Shown here one piece after another: positions 23,969 through 36,260 of a stretch of DNA of 64,000 nucleotides. The first letter of the stretch is position 1, and every line of letters begins with the position of its first letter. Made by a program: the position numbers and the translations under genes. Origin of the DNA: Hedera helix (Eukaryota > Streptophyta > Magnoliopsida > Apiales > Araliaceae); NCBI GenBank assembly GCA_947179155.2, contig OX359264.1:45562202-45626201 (forward strand). The letters run 5' to 3'. The notes beneath the pieces were generated by a model. The model searched no databases. It was not told the DNA's origin and was given only the letters and a program-made list of their open reading frames with translations.

Positions 23969-24637
23969 GAGGTGAGTATGGAGGGGTTTGTCGCTGTTTT
24001 GAATAAAAAAACGTACATAAATGATTTAGATGCGATTGTTTAAATTAGAAACCGCAATATGAAACCGCTTTAATTATTGGTACAAAGCAATTTCTAAGAA
24101 TGTTGTGCAGTTTCAAATGGTGAGATTTCGTCTCGAAAACTAATTGAAAAATACTAATAAACATGTCGTATTTTTTAAATTCTAAATAAATCTAAAAAAT
24201 TGTTGGCTTGCTACCGTATATAATACCCAAATACCAAAGGTTAAATTTTTAAAAATTAATTCAAAAGTTCCAATTCTTCATATTGAAAAGTTAAAGTTTA
24301 ATACTATACAATTTTTGAAGAAGCGTGCATTACCACAATACAACTATATTTCAAATTTAAAATTTTAAACCATGCAAAATTACATATTACAAAATAAAAT
24401 TTACAATCATACTTAAATAGAACTTAAAAAACTTTAGAATAAACACAAAAACATGAGAAATATTAAAAAGATTAGAACTCCAAACGGGTGCAATTTTTTA
24501 TGGGATGCGGTTTCTATACTAAAATTACAATCACAATCGTAAAGAGTGCGGTTTCTACTAAAAAAACACAGTATGTCGAAAATTTTTGTGGTTTTGCTGT
24601 GATTTCGATTGTAAAATCAATTCTTGCTCTCCCCTGT
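23969..24637. mobile_element. Possible hAT-type non-autonomous element
   Basis: The left AGAGGTGAGTATGG and inverted right AGGGGAGAGCAAGAATT are similar. The interior has repeated GCGGTTTC and AAACCGC motifs typical of plant elements with GGTTTCGGTT-like text. The target duplication is unclear. Confidence 0.4.
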
Positions 24638-25873
24638 TGGGTAATATTGACTCTTATTTTGTTTTGTGCTCAATCATCTGAAAAAGATCAAAAATCTAAT
24701 TATCTAAGTGGATAAAATTACTTGATAATAATTTGTTCCGCAAAAATATTCTTTTTATTTATTTATTGAGAATAATAAAAAAATACATAATATCCTAAAG
24801 TTTAACGAACACAATTTCATTGTTATTAAGTTAAACACTGATAATATTTAGAAATATACACACACACACACACTTAAAGTTGGCAAAATCTATAAATAGG
24901 ATCGATTTTATTAATGAGGGAATTATAAAAATATTAAAAAGGAGTCCAGAAGCACTAAAAAAATTTATTTACAATCAACCCCTATGTATAAAAATCTATA
25001 AAGCCATCCACTTAATTGTAAAAATCGTTGAGTAAATTTGATTGGTACTGAGTTTGATCCGAGTTGGACATTTATTGCAGGGTCACACTCTTTCGTTTCA
25101 TTTGTCTATCTCCACTCTCAGTCTTCAATTTGCATATTCTCTTTTCCTATTTCAATTGTAGTAGGGGTGACCGAATCAGCACACACGAAAGTGACGACAA
25201 ATATTGAGCCTGGAAACTCTCTAGACCTAAGGAATCCGATCATGGCAAAGCCTGATGATGGTGGGAGGGACTAGAACCGGGCTGAAGACGATGAAAAATG
25301 TATGGTGTTGGTGACTTCGATCAACGAGTGTGATTTCAAAGAGGCAAAGGAAGTTCCGCCAACCGTCAAGAGGGTGAGAATTTTGATGTGAATATTTTAT
25401 CAATTTTTGGTGTTATAATAATTGTTACTTACTTTTGGCTGATTGTTTGAATGTCACGTAATTGTGAATGTGCATGTCTATATTCTTTGTTGACTTTTTT
25501 TTTTTTTGTTATACTTTATTTCAATATAATTATGTTAATATAAATTCTAACTTTGCATGCTTGACAATTTTGTAATTGGCATTTTGAAGCATGTTTAATT
25601 TTGACTTGATAGTTAATTTAATACAAAGGACTTTTCAATCTTAATAGGTCGGCCGATTCTATTTTTGGTTAAGTTTATGGTTGTAGATTTCACTTAATTA
25701 CGTTCGGAATCAAGGTTTGCCAACCTTCCTTTTTCTTTTTTTATTGAAAAATTACATGCTCTTGCATATTTTCTGGACTCCAATCCCAGGTATTACCTCT
25801 TTTATTTATTTTTAACTTTGAAATTGCTTACCAGAGTTTTGTATATTGCATTTAACATTGGTCCGATTTATAC

Positions 25874-27385
25874 ACGGCGCCAAAAACTTATTGTCCGGTT
25901 TATATATGGTTAAATTCGCGCAAGTACACATGGTCAATCAAGTAATATAGAAGTAAGTTGAGTGTCGAACCCACATGAAATTAAAAATAATTATTATCAA
26001 ATACTAATTTAATATCAAATTAACTTTATTTAAACAATTGCAATAAATTTGTAAAATAAAATCTAATTAAAATTTACTAACTAATTAAACTAACGAAAAT
26101 GATTAAAACGGATTAAAAATACTTAAGATTATAATTTAACCCAATATTTCATTTAAATCTCTTTACTCTCTTTTTAATTAATCAATTAATTATATTGAAT
26201 TGTTAACTAAGAATGTCTAACTATTTATTAACTTTTATCAAAAATTAATAAAAAAAACCTATTTCAGTTAGTTCTTTTATGTTCATGTAAACCACTTAAT
26301 ATTAACTCATTAAGAAAAAACTCTCAATATGTCACATGCGACATATCTATATTCATCATATACATTATCATGCTACTCTTCCTAAAAAAATAAACAAATT
26401 CACATGTTATCATATCTGAATCTAAACCTATAATTCACTTTTAATTTTATATAGATTATCTCATTAATTATTGCACAAATAATTATACATGAACGCACTA
26501 AATATGATAAACAACTCATATATAATCATTAATAATTAAAAAGAAAACAAATTAATCTAAACTACACATTGGGTTCAATTGCAATCTCAATAATAAATTA
26601 ATTCATAACGAAATAATTAATTATTCACAAATAATTCAACATCTCAAAATTACAAAAATAAAATAGAAAGAAAAAAAATCAAATCTGTGTTTTGATATCC
26701 GTCTGTCACTTGGATCACACTCTTCAATTTTCTCGCTCTGCCTTTAATTCTCTAATCATTCGCGCTGAATATTTGTTTCTAAAACTACTCTTAACTATGT
26801 TAAAGCTATTATAATATATGTTAATATACAGAAAATAAGTCACTAATAGAGTATTTATAGGAGTACAATAATAATCTTAAATAATATTGTAAAAGAACTC
26901 CAATTTAGAATCAAATTAATCCAAAAATCTCAAACTCAGCAATTCCGTGCTTCCAAACAAGGCCTTAGGCTTCCCTGACACGCCTGCTGACCAACTTAAC
27001 ATTCAGCCCACGTGCGCCACGATGCTACATCGTTTAGGCCAAAAATCTGTAAAAGTAAACCTTCGCGCATAGCGCGTTTCCCATGAGTTTCTCTAGCTAC
27101 CCGCACATGTGAAGCGACACCGTTTGGAGTTCTTTATGTTGCATGTCGTGCCTTGCGCGGACGGCTCCTTATCCTGATCTGCCCAGCTACAAAACGGTAC
27201 CGTTTCCAATGATCTTCTTTTCTTCATGCCCGCGTGGCGCCAACTCGCCTGATGCAGCTAATTACCAAATTGCCACCGGTCGTACTGAATTTACCAAAAT
27301 CGAAAGCTCTTTAATTACCATTATGCCCCTAAGAGTTGCTGTTAATTACACTTTTGCCATCCAATTTAATTTTCCTACAAAAATA

Positions 27386-27421
<36 letters not shown>

Positions 27422-27480
27422 AAAACACATAATATTAAATAAATTACCTAAAATCAATTAAAATGCTTAAAAACTAATAT
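25874..27480 (-). repeat. LTR-like block with GGCGCC primer-site motif
   Basis: On the minus strand AAGTTTTTGGCGCCGTGT (25889-25872) resembles the primer-binding region of Athila/Tat-type gypsy elements. It is preceded on that strand by GTGTACTTGCGCGAA, a motif block common beside such sites in plant genomes. The ~1.6 kb beyond it is AT-rich without coding sign and could be an LTR. The far boundary is a guess. A run of (AAT)n and poly-A lies at 27386-27425. Confidence 0.4.
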
Positions 27481-27489
27481 TAAGTTTCG

Positions 27490-28953
27490 GGGTGAGCTTT
27501 CACAAGCCTTCGACGTTTCTTTTTCATTATGTTAAGTTTTTTGGCTTTGGTTAATTCGGAAATCTCTCTCTTTTTGGGTCCTGCGACTTCAGAATGAGGG
27601 TGTTGGGTTCAAAAGTTTTCAGAGAAAGGTCAGTGTCTGATTGAGAAGGTTCGATGTTTTGTTGAGTGGCTTCAGTAGGTGGTTGGGAAGCTTAGGGATT
27701 AATTTTTAGAAGTTCGAGGGCTTTGGAGGTTGTGTCAAACTGGTCAGGTATTTGTTGTTCTTTGGTAGGTAAGTTGTCTGAAGTGATAGGTGAGGGTGTT
27801 AGGGGGACAGTCGTTTTGGATTTGTGAGCTCTTCGTTTTACGCTTTTTTTTTTAAGTGGTTCTACCGGGGATTCGGGGACATGAGGTGAAGTGGTAGTAT
27901 GAGGGGGAGATGACGGTTCAGTAATGGGGACAGATCGGACGGGTTATGCCATAATGGACTCTGCGGTTAGGTGATCGACGAGGTTGATTATGTGATGTTC
28001 AGGGGATTCATTTATGTTGTACTTGGGGTCGAAGAATGGTGGGCTTAATGTAGAGGGAAGAGGGGTCTCGATGCTTAGTTTAATCATTACTACTACATAG
28101 AAGAAAAGAGATTAGAGGTTACAGGGAGAAGAATGCAATTAAAAAATGAAAAGAAAATGTAAGAGATTGGGTTCGGAGACTTACATCCATAGTTGTATAG
28201 CCATTGTTCGCTGGAGATGAGGTTGATGTTCCATGGTGTGGTTGGGATTTTCTCGCAGAAGTCGTGGAACTCTTTTTGGCGTTCTAAGTTGAGGCGTTCA
28301 TATCCGAGTTTTAGTTTTAGGAGTTCTCCCCATGAAGGCAATTAGTTGATGTCAGTGTTATGTATGTAGAACCATCCTATGTGCCAACCTTTGTTGGTTG
28401 TTGGAGTCTGCATCTAGACTCAGTGCCCGAAAATCTTATTCAAGCATCAAAAACCTGCTTCTTTGGTTTTGGTGGGAATGAAGATGAAGAAGAAGAAATC
28501 GGTGGAGGGGGTGATTTTGAGTTCATGACATAAGGCAATAAAACATATGAGGTGGATGTAGGAGTTTGGAAGAAGTTTGGATAGGCTAATGCCGGTAAGG
28601 GTGAAGTAGGCATTGATGAAGTCATGAAGGGGAAATCGGAGGCTATACTTCAGAGCTTGGTTATGGACCACGAGGTATTTCATGTCAGCGCGGTGGTGCA
28701 TCCTGTCAATATGGTGGGGTGCTTGAAGGTCATACTGGTCCGAGATCTGGAATTATTTTCAGATCCCAGGTAACTTTTATGGCGTGATGTTGGAGATGGT
28801 GTTGGCAGCGTTATAGGTTTTGATGGAGTACTAACGTTCCCGGTTGGCGTTTTTGATTTTTTCGGCTTCAATGAGGATGGGACTTGAAAGGTTTTCACTG
28901 ATGGGGCTTATGGGTTCTGTGAAAAGAGGAGGGGAATATGATTTTTGGGCCAT
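27490..28953 (-). pseudogene. Decayed gypsy-type transposon gag-like gene
   Basis: A minus-strand frame starts at 28953 (MAQKSYSPPLF). After a frame break it continues ALKYSLRFPLHDFINAYFTL, SLSKLLPNSYIHLICFIAL and ELKITP. This is the pattern of the plant 'putative gypsy type transposon' gag-like domain (L-R-FPL...P-F...P-N-S-W...L). Later GWHIGWFYIHN and LERQKEFHDF follow. A GT-AG intron of about 92 bp (28184 to about 28093) may join a Ser/Pro/Lys-rich tail reaching about 27490. Stops and frameshifts mark it as non-functional. No pol domains were seen beside it. Confidence 0.65.
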
Positions 28954-31264
28954 TACACAATAAGATGGTGAGGTTTGACAGAAAAAATGGAGTTTCACTG
29001 GAGGGGGAAAGTAGGTTGTTGGGGGTTTTACTTCGTGTAGAGAGGGAAACCAAGGGGTAAAGTTTTCAGAGAGTAAAATGAAAATTGTTGGGGGGCAATA
29101 TATTTTGGTGGGGAAGTAATAAATGGCACGATAATCTAAGATGACGGTAGTTAATGGGCGTGTATGGGTGATGATATGTGACGGTTTAAGGGTGACGTGC
29201 ATTATATTTGGTAACATGTAGAGTATTTGGTGGCTATAATGACTGTAGTAATTGGTGATTAATGTATTGGATGGTTAAAATTTGTATGGTTACTCTCGTA
29301 TTTTAAATTTCTAAAATAGAAGAGTGTGGCATAATGTTGGGATGCAATTTATTAAACCCCAGATTTATTGTGGACCAAAAATTATTTGGAGTTAGGTTGG
29401 ATTATTTTACACATTATAGTGGGCCCGATTTAGGGTTGGCTCATTCAAGTGTTTTCTTTAAGGCGGTTTGGGTTATTTAGGAAGGTTTAAAGTCCTCATT
29501 GATTAAGGATTCTAAATTAAATTATAATTTTTGGATCTTAGGGATAATAAGGATTGACCGGTCAACATCATAATTATAATTGAATTCTATCAAGGAATTC
29601 CCTCTCTTAAATAGTTACGGGGACTCAAGGCAGTTGATGAAAAAGTATAAATAAGGTTATAAACAAGTGAATCAGGTTACACAATTCTTTTTATCAAATA
29701 TATGTAATTCATTATTGTTTTTTGGTCTATACTTATTCTCACACCGGAGTATCTTCGGACTGCCCAAGCTGTCGCCTGATTCGTGGAGTTTCTAATGGTT
29801 GTTACTGAGTACAAGTAGATCTCTGTTTGATGATTTTAACGGGTGAATAAAATCACGCGTAAGATATACAAACGAAGTCAATATTTTGATATACATGACT
29901 TGTGTTCACATAATTTTTAAACCATTTAAATTTAATTCATATAAACTCAAACTCACTTGTATACACCTAAATCCGTATACATCCATCCATTTGTCGGGTC
30001 TATAAATAAGGAATCCGAGTGCAATTTAATAGCTAAAAAGTCATCACCCAAATCCATATATCTACACCTTGTTCAATTTTCGCAACGTCAATCCAATACC
30101 TTTACGGGTGAGTTTATTTTCTTACACAATCTTGCAATATGTACACATCACTAATTTTTAACTGTTACTTTTTTTCGTCTTCTCTAACATTGTTAATACC
30201 GATAACAAATACGAATCAATATATAATAATAATAAAAAGAAGAATAAGTTCAAGTGCACAAATTTTATACACAAACTCAAAGTGTAGATATAGTTTAAAT
30301 TTATGTAAAAAGTTTAAATAAGCACGCAATATTAAAAAAATTACTCATAATTTATACATTTATAAAGCGGCACCATAACTTGTATTTATCGTGTTCATGT
30401 ACCGTCCTTGTCTACCCCGTTCCGTCAGCCCCACTCTCGGTATCAAATTCGAGCGGGATTGAGGAGTCAAGCGTAATTGAAAGGGGATATTATTACAGGA
30501 GTAGACTTGTCAATGGGAAGACATGACCTTGACCTCCGTTTAATTTAACTCAACCTATTTTTTTTGCTTTACCCGCTAACTAAGATGTTGGGTGGAGGAT
30601 TTTTTTTTCCCCTTCGTTGTTAAAGTTAGTTTTAAGAAAAAAATAAAATATCACTCCACCCGCTAACTAAGTTAACGGGTTGACTGGGTATATATATAAT
30701 AATGCTTCTAATATTCACTAAGGGAAAGAAAATCATAAGACTAGGAGAGGCTATAGGACTTCTCAATTGGCAAAGCAAAAATAAAAATAGCAATAAAAAT
30801 CGGTCACAACTATAGATTAATTTGTTTACAGTAATAACAAAAATCCCATTTGTGTATAATTAGCTCATCTTCTTCATTGGCCTTCTGTATTCTTAAAAAC
30901 GTATAATTGTCATATTTACAATTAGTCGTATTGAAGTTTACAAATAGATCTCACCATAATCATTCATTTTATTTTAGATCTATCTACATGCTTTAATGAA
31001 ACCATACATGCAATTTTGCTTGCATATTACCCATTATTTTTATTGGGCATGTTTGCTTCATTTTGCTACTTATGATTTTTAATTTTGAGTTTCAAAATAA
31101 CTCTAATAATTAATATAGTAGCTAAAAAATAAATATTTGTATATATAAGGTCCTGAAAATTAGAAAGAAGCAAAGACTATGATGTCCATCATCTAGATCA
31201 ATTGTTACATATTCCCCTATGGAAGAATATTAATTGACTCCCTAAGTAGATATTTTTAAATTTA

Positions 31265-31452
31265 TAACTGTTGTCAGTCATTTAATTTTAGAAAATAATA
31301 AATCTAATAATTGATAGTATTTTTTGGTAGTTTACAATTTTTATAATTATATTATTTAAAATAAAATAAATTTATTTAATTTTAAATTAAAAAATCTTAA
31401 ATTAACTTCATAAAAATCAATATTAATTATATATTTTAAATTGGAGAAAGTA
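31265..31452. repeat. AT-rich dispersed repeat, copy 1
   Basis: It contains AAAATAATAAATCTAATAATT and ends TATATTTTAAATTGGAGAAA. Three further diverged copies share this core and ending. The tail resembles Stowaway-like MITE ends ('...TTTGAAACGGAGGGAGTA'). Boundaries are approximate. Confidence 0.5.
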
Positions 31453-31754
31453 TTTTCTTTGTAAATTTCTGGGTTAGTCAAGCTAACATGAAATTATTCT
31501 ACTTGATATGAAACACTTTTCTCCACCTACCTTTTTCTCCAGAAACGAGAGTCGGTTTTAAAATTTTACTACTTTATCTAAAGAAAAATAAAGGTTCAGT
31601 ACTCTCCCAAAAAAAATAATAATAATCAACATTCAATTCTTGTATTTTTTGCATATGTATTTTAATTGTAAAAAATATAACTATATGCATAATGTAAATT
31701 CTCACCATATATTGTCACGGTAGGCTTGTTGAGCTCTCATGGATCTTATTAAAA

Positions 31755-31968
31755 TATATTTCCTTCGGTTTAAACTACAAGATTAAGTTTGATTTTTTAA
31801 AATTAATATGAGATATTTTTCAATTTAAAATTGATTTAAATTATTTAAGCATTGAAAATAATAAATTTTATAATTAAAATTGAATTAATTTATGTTAATT
31901 TTAACTTTAAAAATATCTTATTAACTGTAAATTATTAATATTAATTTTATATTTCGAAACGAAATTGT
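31755..31968. repeat. AT-rich dispersed repeat, copy 2
   Basis: It opens near TTTCCTTCGGTTTAAACT, has the AAAATAATAAATTTTATAAT core and ends TATATTTCGAAACGAAATTG. The ends are roughly inverted, which fits a decayed Stowaway-like MITE. Confidence 0.5.
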
Positions 31969-32362
31969 CATTATTAAATTTTACCTATGACAAGTTTTAA
32001 GAAAAAAAAATTAATATAATTTTCAAAACAGTACAGATTTTCATCACTGGGAAAAGGGCGTACAAGGCAGTGAAGGCACCAAAAAAATTGTATATTCTTT
32101 AAGGTATCGAATCAAACAACCCATTAGAGAATTAACTAGTTTCCCTTTTCCAAACTAACCGACTGTAAATCAGTAAAAATAAAAATAAAAATAAAAATAA
32201 AAATAAAAATTATTAGCTGTAAATCTATAATTAATTATTTTATTAAAAAATTACAGTAGTCAATTACTGCACCTTCCTAACAAAAGAGTGGAATGGCGCC
32301 CTAAAGATTTCATTGACAACTCATAAAGATTTGATTATGCTTCTAAAGCAATTTATCCAAGT

Positions 32363-32370
32363 ATATATAA
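32363..32370 (+). promoter_or_regulatory. Candidate TATA box of the Pro/Tyr-rich gene
   Basis: TATATAA lies about 155 bp before the proposed ATG at 32521. A telo-box-like ACCCTAA follows at 32412-32418. Position fits, but AT-rich DNA makes chance matches common. Confidence 0.35.
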
Positions 32371-32520
32371 ATGCTCAAAATAAAGTTTAGTTTCACTCGG
32401 ACAAAAAGCATAACCCTAAGCAGCGGGCATCGATCTCTTTTGCCCCTGCGAAAAAATAAAATAAAATTCCTCGTAATTCTCACTTTTGGTTTAATTGTGG
32501 GTATTAACTGATCTTCTTCA

Positions 32521-33569
32521 ATGGGTTTTTGTTTGCTTAAAAAGGTATGATTTATATTTATATTTATGTACATGTGTTTTGCATTTGATTTCTATATGTT
32601 TATGTATTCTACGATTATGACTAAACCCTTTGGTTTTGATTTTGGATTTTGTGTGCAGGATTACCCGTTATGTGTATTTGATCATTTGCTTGAATTCGAT
32701 TCTACTAACTGAAAGTTTTATTTAATATATCTACTACTATTGGTGTTATATTTCAAATATTTTGCGACAAAAGTTCAATCGCTTTGAGTTTTATTTAGCT
32801 ACGATAATGATTAAGAAACCCTAGATTTGCTTCATTTTTTTATTCAAATGGAAAATAATACTCAATTTTGTTTCTGTTTAGCTTTGTCCCCTATAATCTG
32901 GTTTTTGTTCTTTGTTGGTTGAGATTGCTTATTTTATTTATTTATATGATTGTTTTTAATTAATTGAGATTGCTTTTAAATTTATGTTTTTTGCATGAAA
33001 ATTAACCCTACTTATACACATCAAAATATATCATTATGCAGTGTGGCAAAAAGAAGGAATCAAAACCCACACCACGCCCGGCTCCACCAGCACCATCACC
33101 GGTGCCACCAGGACCACCACCGCCCGGTGGAGACACTCCACCACCATGCAACTGCTGCGGTAACGTACGTAATCTAGATCAACTTTCGCAGATTCACCGC
33201 ATCAAAAGCATTGATTTGATTCGAGCCAAGATCTATCGGGTGAACTACTGGAACGAGCACACTGCTCACTACGATGATGACCAATATTGTGGGACAGGTA
33301 GAGCGCCGCTGTTACGGTCCAGGTCACTGCCACCACCGCCGCCAGCCTACTATGGCCTGCCGCCGCCGCAGTACTCCAACTATGGTTCACCACCACCGGT
33401 GCCCTACTATGATCAGCCACCACCACCGCAGCGCCCTTATGGTCCGCCACTGCAGCGCCACTTTGGACCGCCACCATCACGGCGTCACTACGCTCCACCG
33501 CCGCCGCAGCATGATTATTATGGGTATGAAGGACGTGCGCCACCTCAGGATTATTATGGGGACTACTAG
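32521..33569 (+). CDS. Small proline/tyrosine-rich protein, two exons
   Basis: Proposed exons are 32521-32544 (MGFCLLKK) and 33042-33569 with stop TAG, joined in phase 0 across a GTATGA...TGCAG intron. This gives 183 residues. A start at 33036 without the first exon (MQCGKKK) is the alternative. The head has a Lys cluster and a Pro-rich segment (PTPRPAPPAPSPVPPGPPPP), then a Cys motif (CNCCGN). A middle part of about 60 residues is not low complexity (IHRIKSIDLIRAKIYRVNYW). The C-terminal half repeats PPPP-x-YY/YG units. There is no signal peptide, so a cell-wall extensin is unlikely. The MGxC start would suit N-myristoylation and palmitoylation, which is inference. I do not recognise a named family. 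G/C content is far above the surroundings. Confidence 0.68.
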
Positions 33570-33685
33570 TTTGGGAGATTTTTATTATTAATTATTTATT
33601 TTATTTTTAATTTTCAGTTCCCAAGTTTCTTTTTTTCTTTTGGATCTATGCTCAGCTGGTTTAAGTTTTCATTATGCAGATATTG

Positions 33686-33691
33686 AATAAA
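33686..33691 (+). other. Polyadenylation signal AATAAA
   Basis: AATAAA lies 117 bp after the stop codon of the Pro/Tyr-rich gene, in a T-rich 3' region. Confidence 0.5.
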
Positions 33692-33861
33692 TTTAATTTA
33701 TGCACTTTGTTATTTTTAGTGATCTTTAATTCATTGTATCGTAGTTGGTTAAAAATATTTAGACTATTTTTATACTTCCTTCAATTCTTTTATTTCAAAA
33801 AGTATCTTATTTTTTTATGATAATATAAAATAACACAATATCTATTGTTGCTAAACTAAAC

Positions 33862-34148
33862 CACTACAAAAAAAAACTTATTTTCGACGGATAATTATGT
33901 CGAAAATAACTTTATTCCGTCAGAAATAAACTTATTTTTGACGAAATTATTCGACGGAAATTCAGGTGTAAATAATCACGTCGGAGATAAATCCGTTGAA
34001 ATAAGTCTATTCCGTCAGAATAGGAGCTTTTTTTTTTGTCAATGTAATACTTTTTACGATAGATTCAGTCGATTTTATCTTTTCCGTGGAAAAAAATTTA
34101 TTTCCGTCAAAATTAATTCCGTCAAAAATAAGTTTTTTTTTTATAGTG
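33862..34148. mobile_element. 287-bp CACTA MITE
   Basis: It begins CACTACAAAAAAAAACTTAT and ends in the inverted ATAAGTTTTTTTTTTATAGTG, with a 3-bp AAC duplication on both sides (33859-33861 and 34149-34151). The interior repeats GACGGA/TCCGTC motifs about nine times, which look like subterminal transposase sites. No coding capacity. It lies just downstream of the Pro/Tyr-rich gene. Confidence 0.9.
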
Positions 34149-34409
34149 AACTAAACATTCAGTTTTAACGATATAAATGGAGCAAAATGTGTTCATATTT
34201 ATAAATTCAATAAATGTGACTTTTTTATAAAATAAATTAAATATAATATATGAGAAAAAGGAATATGCTACATATGCAAATCGACTTTGGTTATATATTA
34301 GATAAAAAAAGCAAATGACGTAGCATTGAGTAATAAAATAGTAAATGTTTAGAATGTCATTATTAAATGAGTTTCTTATCTTGAAGCAAAATAAAAAGCA
34401 AATAGTCGT

Positions 34410-34822
34410 TGTTATTCACACGTTCAATTATTAGTTTGAACGTGAATATGCACCAAAAGAATTATCAAAAAATATTTGACAGCTTAGACTGTTAAAAGAT
34501 ACTTCCGATATAAAAATAAATACATAATTCAAAAGTGTTAACAATGGAGAAAAAAAATATTTAGTAAATTAGAATATTGTGTGTCGTACCACATTTATTC
34601 ACTATATATTTATAGTAGTCACACATGCTCATAAATAGGACAACAATTCCTAATATGAATTGTATAGTATTAGAGATCCTATTAGAAAAGGTAATTACCA
34701 TAAAAATTAGGATTGAATATGGTAACTAGTTAGTCCTTTATGTGGCGAGTCCAAATCTATCGGACTTAAGAGTTCTCATATGAGTGCCGCCCATTTGCGC
34801 TAGTGAATATGCAAGCCCCTAA
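34410..34822 (-). repeat. 3' LTR of the gypsy derivative
   Basis: It aligns in the same orientation with the 5' LTR. Shared blocks include ATAGGACAACAATTCCTAAT, AGATCCTATT, GTGGCGAGT and ATCGGACTTAAGAGT. It is uninterrupted and serves as the empty-site comparison for the insertion at 47601. Confidence 0.88.
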
Positions 34823-34879
34823 AATTGTCTCGCACTCCTTCAATATATGAAATGAGGTGGAGGAGTAGGGTAAAGAGAA

Positions 34880-35190
34880 AGTTTTGGGAGCCCAGAAGGC
34901 AACTTCTAAGACCAAAGGCAAAGCTCAGATGAAGGGGGAAAAGGCTTTGGGAGCTTATAAGGCTTCTAAGATGGAAGGTAATGTTAACATTAAGAAAATG
35001 TTTCGGGAGTCCGAAAGACTTCTACGACCTAAGACAATGTTAACATTAAGAAAAGGGTTTTGAGAGTTCGAAAGACTATTACGATCAAAGGCAACAGGTT
35101 TCAGAATTTCGAAGGACTACTATGACTGAAGACAAGAGGCTTCAAGAGTCTGAAGGACTATTACGACCGAAGGCAAGAGGCTTATACCGA
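34880..35190. repeat. Degenerate ~60-bp tandem repeats near gypsy 3' end
   Basis: About five or six copies of a unit like TTCGGGAGTCCGAAAGACT followed by CTACGACC and AAGGCAA. They lie between the protease remnant and the 3' LTR. Confidence 0.75.
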
Positions 35191-35342
35191 AAGGGAGAGG
35201 ACAAAAGTAGCTAAACTATAGCAGAGATTGAGAGAATCTGATGTTTATCTTCATTTTGTGATGAATGAATCATTTAATTATTGTACTATTTGATAACATG
35301 TTAGTACTTATTTGATAGTATGTTAGTAATTAGGTTTTTCTA

Positions 35343-35359
35343 CCCCCCCCCCCCCCCCC
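35343..35359. repeat. Poly-C tract
   Basis: A run of about 17 C (poly-G on the coding strand of the gypsy element). It may mark a former polypurine tract or simply be expanded. Confidence 0.85.
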
Positions 35360-35429
35360 ACCATCTTTTTTAATTTATAGAACTGAAGGTAAGGCTCAAA
35401 AATATTTAAAAAATAGCATAACTGACTAC

Positions 35430-35918
35430 TAATAGTATTGTTAAAGTCGAACAACATGTCATATATTAGGGATAGCTTTTATTTTCATGGTTTGAAGCTT
35501 ATATGTGCTAGGCTTTAGTACTTCAATAATCATAAAAGACATTCCCAGATAGCGATTAGTTTTAATGTATCTTGAGGTGTAGACGTTTCAGCTTGTCGAA
35601 TGACCAGATTCCCCTACTTTGATAGTTCTATTTTTATTGGCTGACCCTTACAGAAGTAGATTGAAGAGTTTGGAGATAATATCTTCTACACATGTATCGA
35701 TCTCCAGCAACTTCTCCAACTCCGTGTTCAGTTAGAAATTTTATTTTTAAGTGGGGAATAAAAGTAATTGTCTTAAGAGCTAATAAAGTTGTTCTCCCTT
35801 AGATGACATTGTAGTTGTTGTCACCATGGACCACATAGAATTCCACTATTAGATAGGACTGTTGAAGAGTTGTACCAAAGATTATTGACAACTTGATTAT
35901 TCCTGCTATTGAGACAAG
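35430..35918 (-). pseudogene. Gypsy aspartic protease, C-terminal half
   Basis: Minus-strand translation gives AGIIKLSIIFGTTLQQSYLI, VEFYVVHGDNNYNVI and GRTTLLALKTITFIPHLKIK, then GVGEVAGDRYMCRRYYL. These are the flap, the 'ILGRPTL' block and the tail of gypsy proteases. It ends abruptly at the CACTA boundary and its N-terminal part resumes at 45526. Stops follow. Confidence 0.8.
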
Positions 35919-35979
35919 CACTACAAGAAAAAGAGCTAGCAGTGGCCGACTGACAGTGACTGATTTTGATCACTGAAAG

Positions 35980-36260
35980 GCATTAGCTATCACACGCGAT
36001 CGTTGATGTTCGCCACATATAGGCTAGTCGCTAAATGGTAACTTAGCGACTAACATATCAGCGACCAACATCAACGACCAACATCAGCGACCAAAGCGGT
36101 CGCAAGAGCTTAGTCAGCATTTTGATGACGTGTTACCGCGTGTCAATGATCGAAACATTTAGCGACCAACTATTAGGGATAGATAATATCAACGACCTCA
36201 TCGTCATTGTTTTAAAAAAAAATTAAAAAATCCTAAAATACAATAGCGATCAAATCGATC
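35980..36260. repeat. Subterminal GCGACCAA repeats, left end of CACTA element
   Basis: GCGACCAAC, AACGACCAAC, AAAGCGGTCGC and similar copies in both orientations, about ten in all. In En/Spm such short motifs bind the TNPA protein; function here is inferred. Confidence 0.8.

Larger units (their letters stand above)
23313..25860. other. Upstream region of GT47 and AT-rich intergenic DNA
   Basis: A CT-rich leader (CTCTCTCTCT runs at 23316-23355) fits a plant 5' untranslated region for the minus-strand GT47 gene. Further out are a foldback MITE (23710-23842) and a possible hAT-type element (23969-24637). A short open frame at 25038-25274 has no recognised similarity. No gene was seen. Confidence 0.6.
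28954..32360. other. AT-rich intergenic DNA with possible LTR remnants
   Basis: From about 29335 (TGTTGGGATGCAATTTATT) to about 29850 the plus strand has a TATA-like ATAAATAAGG and then ACCGGAGTATCTTCGGACTG. This resembles the U3-R-U5 order of a gypsy LTR, but no partner LTR was found. Two AT-rich MITE-like repeats lie near 31265-31968. An (AAAAT)n tract is at 32172-32210. No gene was seen. Confidence 0.5.

Noticed and set aside
25038..25274. Frame with EFDPSWTFIAG, faintly like a dynein light chain motif
   Set aside because: The match is a few residues only, without the flanking conserved positions; too weak to call.
32995..33591. His- and Ala/Val-rich frames overlapping the Pro/Tyr-rich gene on both strands
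   Set aside because: They are other-frame readings of the CCACCACCG-rich coding sequence.
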